Of a DNA stretch of 64,000 nt, positions 53,201 through 59,200 are shown one piece after another. Within the stretch, counting starts at the first letter, position 1; each line of letters starts with the position of its first letter. This DNA is from Nematopogon swammerdamellus (Eukaryota; Arthropoda; Insecta; Lepidoptera; Adelidae). The notes beneath the pieces were generated by a model. It searched no databases. It saw nothing but the letters and a program-made list of their open reading frames with translations, and was not told the DNA's origin. The translations under genes and the position numbers were made by a program. The DNA is taken from contig OX336343.1 in the NCBI GenBank assembly GCA_946902875.1, forward strand, positions 18,833,596-18,897,595, given 5' to 3'.

Positions 53201-56200
53201 TTTATACATATTACATATTTACATATTTACATATTTACCTAAATACATATTTAAAAGTTGTTATGTTCCATAAAAAAAAAACGTGCAGGCTGAGTAGGCT
53301 GTGAGCTAAGTTAGAGTGTAAAGTGGTTATTGCTTTGCAGCAGCGCGCAGTTGCGTGGGCGAGCGTCTATGTATACTTCGCGCGGCTGACAAATTTCCAC
53401 TGAAATAGACCGCCGCCGGCGGCCCGTCGGGCGGTAGGTAGTTAGCGCGCGCAAGTACATAGAGTGCGTGAGGCCTGGTTACGTGTGTGGGAAGTTTATT
53501 GCGCAATTTTCTAGACTTGGGGCATCATGCAGACTTGTACAAGTCTGGACTTGCGCAATATTAATTGAAGGTGTGTGGCGCCCATTACAATGATACCCAA
53601 CTCGATGAGGTTTGAAGAAAAACTATTTTATAGCATATAAGCACTTCCGCAATTAAGACGAATCTAACGACACCTCATATGTTAAAATCCATCAAGCCGA
53701 GGCTACAGCACGCGCCATAGAAATAGACATACATACATACACTCGAAAAACATTACCCACCTTTTTGCTTCGCGCAGTCGGGTAGAAACTGGTACAAAGC
53801 AGCTGAAGCCAAATCCAAACGTTGGAAAGGCAAGGCACACACTTAAGTTTCGTCTCCCTTTAATTGCTTAGAGTGAGATTTATGTAAAGTCGGATCCATG
53901 CGGATCCGACTTTACATAATTAGGGTTCCGTATCCGTCGTACGGGACCTTATTACTAAGCCTACGCCGTCTGTCTGTGTGTCTGTCCGTCTGTCCGAGGG
54001 CTCTATTTCTTGAACCGTAATACGTAGCCCGTTGAAATTTCCACAGAATATGTGTTATTATTATTGCCGGTATAACAACAAATAAGAAAAATAAGAAAAA
54101 GTACAAAATTCACCCATAGCCATAGAAGAAACTAAAAAGTGTATGCCCGCCATCTACAGAAAAGAACATGAATCATTTTAACTAATACATAGATGGTGTG
54201 AGTGGCGCTGACCATGACATGGCGATACGGAACCCTCGGTTCGCGTGTTCGACTCGCACTTGGCCAGTTTTTTATATTCTAAGCTATGTAATATATTTAC
54301 AATATTTGAGCTCAACAGGTAACATACAGGCGGCACGTGCGAGAGTGTCGGCGGTCGGTGCGAACAAAAATTAAAAGAATAAAAGTGAAGAGGGATCAAA
54401 CGGGCCGCGAGAAGGAACATCTGTGTGAGACGTGCGGGAAGGCGCTGTCCTCTATTCATAGTTTAATTAGTCATAGGTTTGTTCTAATTGCATTTGCTTT
54501 GTTTTAACTGTGTATGTAATGCAGTGGCGGTTCCCCAGGTGAAGCAAGTGAAGCACCGCCTCACTTAATTATCTTGAAAGTAAAGAAAAAAAAACATTTC
54601 AAAATATCAAGAAAGAAAACTTAAAAAAGTCAAGTATATCCGATCCGAACTGATCACAATATTAGCGCGGCGGCGCGGAGGAGGCGGAGGCGGCTGGTGC
54701 GACGCGCGCGACGAAATACGTTAAAGATGTGTTAGTGCATCAACACCACCAACACAGCACGCACACACACACAGACGTGACGTGTGACGTGTCACGTACG
54801 GCATGGCATATGGTGACTCACCCCGGTCCGGTGCGGCGATGAATCGCTTATTTTGATATCGCTTCACCAAGCGTAAAGACAACAGGTTGACCTTGGAGGC
54901 TTTGGATGTAGGGAGCAGCTGAGGCTCTGATAAATGGCGCCGGACGAGACATCTATATCCAATTAAAATAATGCAGAGCGAGATGGGGCGATTCACGTTT
55001 TCTATAAGTCGGTTTGTTTTACCTCCGTGATTAACATGATGGCGAAATTCGCACTAGTTACGATAAGTTTCATAGCTCAATGGCATATGCTTCGCTTTTC
55101 AATCTAGTGACGTTGGTTCGAATCTCACTTTTGCGAATTCTTTTTTTTTTTTTTAGGGTTCCGTATCCGGTACGGGACCCTATTACTAAGCCTACGCCGT
55201 CTGTCTGTCTGTCTGTCTGTCCGTCCGTCCGTCTGTCTTTTTTTTTATGTAATCCGGTATGGGTGGCTGAGCCGGAGGGGCCAAAGCGCATGCTCCGACC
55301 AGCCAATATCACCTCCGAGAAGGTAGGTGCCATACCGGAGACTTCCCTGGATTGCTGGCTATACTAGACTAGAGGAGAACACAGCCGAGGCTGCTATGCG
55401 GCAGCAGCAGGTGTAGGTATGCATACACGTAATTTTTTTCGTCAGAAAAAACTCATTGTTACACGCCGACCGGATTCGAACCTCGCACCTCTCGCATTTG
55501 AAGCCAATGCCCAAACCACTCGGTCACCCGCCGCTTGTCTGTCCGTCCGTCTGTCCGAGGCCTGTATCTCTTGAACCGTAATTTGGTAGCCCGTTGAAAT
55601 GTTCCCAGAAAATGTGTTATTATGGCCGATATCACAAAAAATCATGAAAATAAGAAAAAGTAAAAAACTCACGGGGGTTCCCATAGATGGCGCGCGCGCA
55701 TACACTTTTTGGTTTCAAAAAGTGTATGCGCGCGCGCCATCTACCAAATAGATGATGAATCATTTTCTAATCGTGACTAACTAATATGAAGTATTTCATA
55801 ACACGCCATCTAGATGGCGTGGCGTGTTATGAAATTCATCTAGTGGCGCTAGCCGTGACATGGCGATACGGTACCCTCGGTGCGCGATTCGTTAATAGTT
55901 TTTGGTTAAGTATTGTTAGGGCCAAAAAAAAATAGGTTTAGGTTTTTCAATTTATCATAAAGTAATAGCAATGTAGGTGGATTTTTTAGTCGCCTCACTA
56001 AGATTTATAGGTCAAAGCCGCCACTGATGTAATGTCATGCAGTCCAGTCTTATCCACTCATACATACATACATAGTGTCACACCTGTTTCCCAGTGGGTT
56101 AGGCAGAGACAACGAATCTCTGAGTGCCACGATCGGGACACGTCTGCCGCCTCAAAAAAAAAAAATATAGTCAGCAGGCTACAGACGGATAGGATGAACC

Positions 56201-59200
56201 TGTTATTTGTTATTTGTTAGTCAAAACGGCTATGTAAATAGTTTATGTTTTCCGTCCAGTTCATTGTAGCCGGCACGACCGAAGGGAAGCACTGACGTGG
56301 CACCAAGTTCACACGGTGTTATGGGCATCCGTGATGTTGTGGGTGATGTAGCCAACCGGATCAGTTTCTATAAAAAAAAAAAAATCATGCGCTATTTAAT
56401 CCGTTCTCAATAAACTGTCAAGATGTTATAAAATTCTTTAAAACTTCTCTTACATTGAGAGATGTTTAAGTAATTTTTTTTTATTTCTCGCCTTGGGCTT
56501 GGGTGGGGCTGACATAACCGAATACGGCTAAAGCCCCAACCTTAAATTTTGACTTAAAAAAAATTATGTTCTTCATACATGCTTGTGTTACGGGCACCTA
56601 CTATGCACTTGACCCTTTTCTCAAGCACATGCCTTGTCTCTAGAGGGGGAATGATTAGCCGGAATTTTGAAAATTGCTGACATCTTGACTGACTCAACCA
56701 ATGTTACTCATGAAAGCACTAACCTTTGTTTCAGAACCATCCATCAAAATATATTCCCATTCAAATGCGACCTATGTCCGTACCGAGGTAAGACTGCCGG
56801 ACTCTTGAGGACACACAGAAAGATCCATTTCTCCGAGAAGCCGCACACATGCTCACAGTGCACTAAGGCATTCAGAACAGCTAGCAATCTTCAGAAGCAT
56901 ATGCACACGCATAAGGGTCTTCAGGAACCTGTACAGGTAATGTGCTTTTTTTATGGAAACTGACACGGTTGGCTACATCACCTACAACATCCGTGATGTC
57001 AGCCCATAACACCGGGCGAACTAGGTGCCATGTCAGTGCTTCCCTTCGGTCGTGCCGGCTACGCTGAACTGGAAGGAAAACACAAACTATTTACATAGCC
57101 GTTTCGACCGACGTTTCATTCAGTGCGGTGGTACCAACCCAGGCGGGCTGAACCCTACCACTTGTGTCTGAAATAAATAAATAAATAAAAAATACCACTG
57201 AAGACCGGCAGGATTGGAGCAAAATTTGATAGGCATATGTCCAACAGTGCACACATAAACGCCGACTGATTGACTAAATTGTGGCATAACTGCATAGGCC
57301 AGGCCTGCATGGCATTCACAACCCCCGCATACGACCGAATGCCCATGGGCTTCGTTAGACACCTTATGGGTTGATTATTCTGCACTAAATGCAGTAAATT
57401 CAGCTACCTATTTATGGCCTTAAATTTTGTTTTTCCGTCGTGCAATAAACCAAACACACATACATACATACACACCACACACCGTATCCTAACAATCGGG
57501 GTAAGCAGAGTAATCGATGTTGCGCTGCAAGTACTCTGGTAAATTACAGCACAACACCGACCACCACGTTTAACAAAGTATAAACCAAACACTGCTAAAG
57601 ATTAGCAAGTTAAGTCAGCGCGGTGATAAATTTCTACCTCTGACAAGCGGGACATGACAATGTTCTAATGTAAAAACTTTTAGTCTACCATGGATATTCA
57701 TATTATGTTTGGTATTTGGCTTACCATGGTTGAAATTCGCGGTCACTGTGGCCGACATTTCGGACTGGCGCGTGCAGTCCATCATCAGGACGAGTGCCTG
57801 GCTGCGGTCGGGCCAGCGGTGTTCTGTTAACCGCGAGCCCGACCGCAGCCAGGCACTCGCCCTGATGATGGACTGCACACGCCAGTCCAAAACGTCGACC
57901 ACAGTGACCGCGAATCAGGGTTCGTAAACGTTAGAAAAAATATCCGTGCACTAACGTTTTGATAGGTTGATTTTGGTAGCGTTTGAAGACAAACGCTACA
58001 AATACATCAGAATAGGAACCGTTTGCAAACTAACATAAAACTAACGTTAGAAATAACCCTACGCGCAAACGTTATTTCTATCAAAACGCTAGAGCGAGGT
58101 ATACGGCGCCACGTCGGCGGTGCGGCGGCACGGCGGCTGCCTACCTAACTGACTGAAATGATAGTTTAAACGTTAGTTGAATCATTATTTTGTTTCGTTA
58201 TTATCATTCCGCTATGGCAGCGGTTTTTGTGTGGAGGGGAAATAACTATCACTAACACAAACGAATAGAATAACGTTAGTTTAACGATTTTCAAACGTTT
58301 GGCGGGTAACGTTTGATAAATTTCAAACGTTGGTTTGCATTCGTTTTTTTTTAGTGATCATTTTTATTTTGATAGTCTTCTAACGTTTGCGCGAAATAAC
58401 GTTATTACGATCCCTGCCGCGAATTTCAACCGTAGTAAGCCAAATACCAACCATAATAATGTTCTAATGTGCCCTCTTTGTAAAGTGTTTTCTCTTTGAC
58501 CCTTCAAATGACCCTGGCCACTTGTCCTCAGTGCGTGCTCTGCGACAAAACTCTACGCAACAAGGACACACTGCGCAACCACATCAACTCGGTGCACGTG
58601 CAACAGCCGCCCGTCAATTGCAACATCTGTGGGAAGCAGTACAAAGCTACGTGAGTATATTATAGTTTGTATGGGTTGGCTCTAGGGTTGCCAGATCAGA
58701 GATGCTCATTTTCTGGACATGATCTTAAAATTTCGGGATTTTACGATTTAAGTCGGGACAAATAAATAAAACTAATAAAAAGATCTTCAAAGAAAAATAC
58801 CTTTTTAAATTACTATGGCGCTCGTGCGCGATGGCGGCGGCGCGGCGCGGCGGCACATGGGCTAGGTAGGCTAGTAAAGCTAACGCTGCTTTTAACAAGA
58901 CGGAGGACTTAATTTTGGCGGGAATTTTTTTTCGAAATCGGGTCTCTGGACTAAGAGTAAAATTTCTGGATAATCCCGCTCAGTCCCGGCCACCTGGCAA
59001 CCATAGTTGGCTCTCAGCCTGCAAACTGGTGTGGCTCCTTCTTGGGAGTACCCCTCCAGCTACCCCAGGCAGCCTGTCTGCTCCATGAAGGCCGCAACAT
59101 GACCAGGGTGGCTGCGTTAGTACCGACAATCGGGGTAAGCAGAGTAATCGGTCTTGTGCTGCAAGAACTCTTCTAAATTGCAGCACAACACCGACCACCA

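Larger units (their letters stand above)
47588..53265 (-). mobile_element. Apparently intact I-type non-LTR retrotransposon
   Basis: A two-ORF LINE on the minus strand, with a poly-A end (T run at 47588-47612 on the plus strand) and a 5' UTR of roughly 250 bp beyond 53001. ORF1 (gag-like) and ORF2 (endonuclease, reverse transcriptase, RNase H) are both open throughout. It lies antisense in intron 4 of the zinc-finger gene. The RNase H domain places it in the I/LOA/R1-like assemblage rather than Jockey. The 5' boundary is uncertain and no target-site duplication was established. Confidence 0.85.
54522..56026. mobile_element. hAT-like element with nested insertions and perfect 8-bp duplication
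   Basis: The left end CAGTGGCGGTTCCCCAGG and right end GTCAAAGCCGCCACTG share the terminal CAGTGGCGG. ATGTAATG lies directly outside both ends (54514-54521 and 56027-56034). Inside are a GGTTCCGTATCC repeat (55155-55900) and, within that, a SINE-B (55235-55540). No transposase was recognised. It lies in intron 5 of the zinc-finger gene. Confidence 0.8.
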
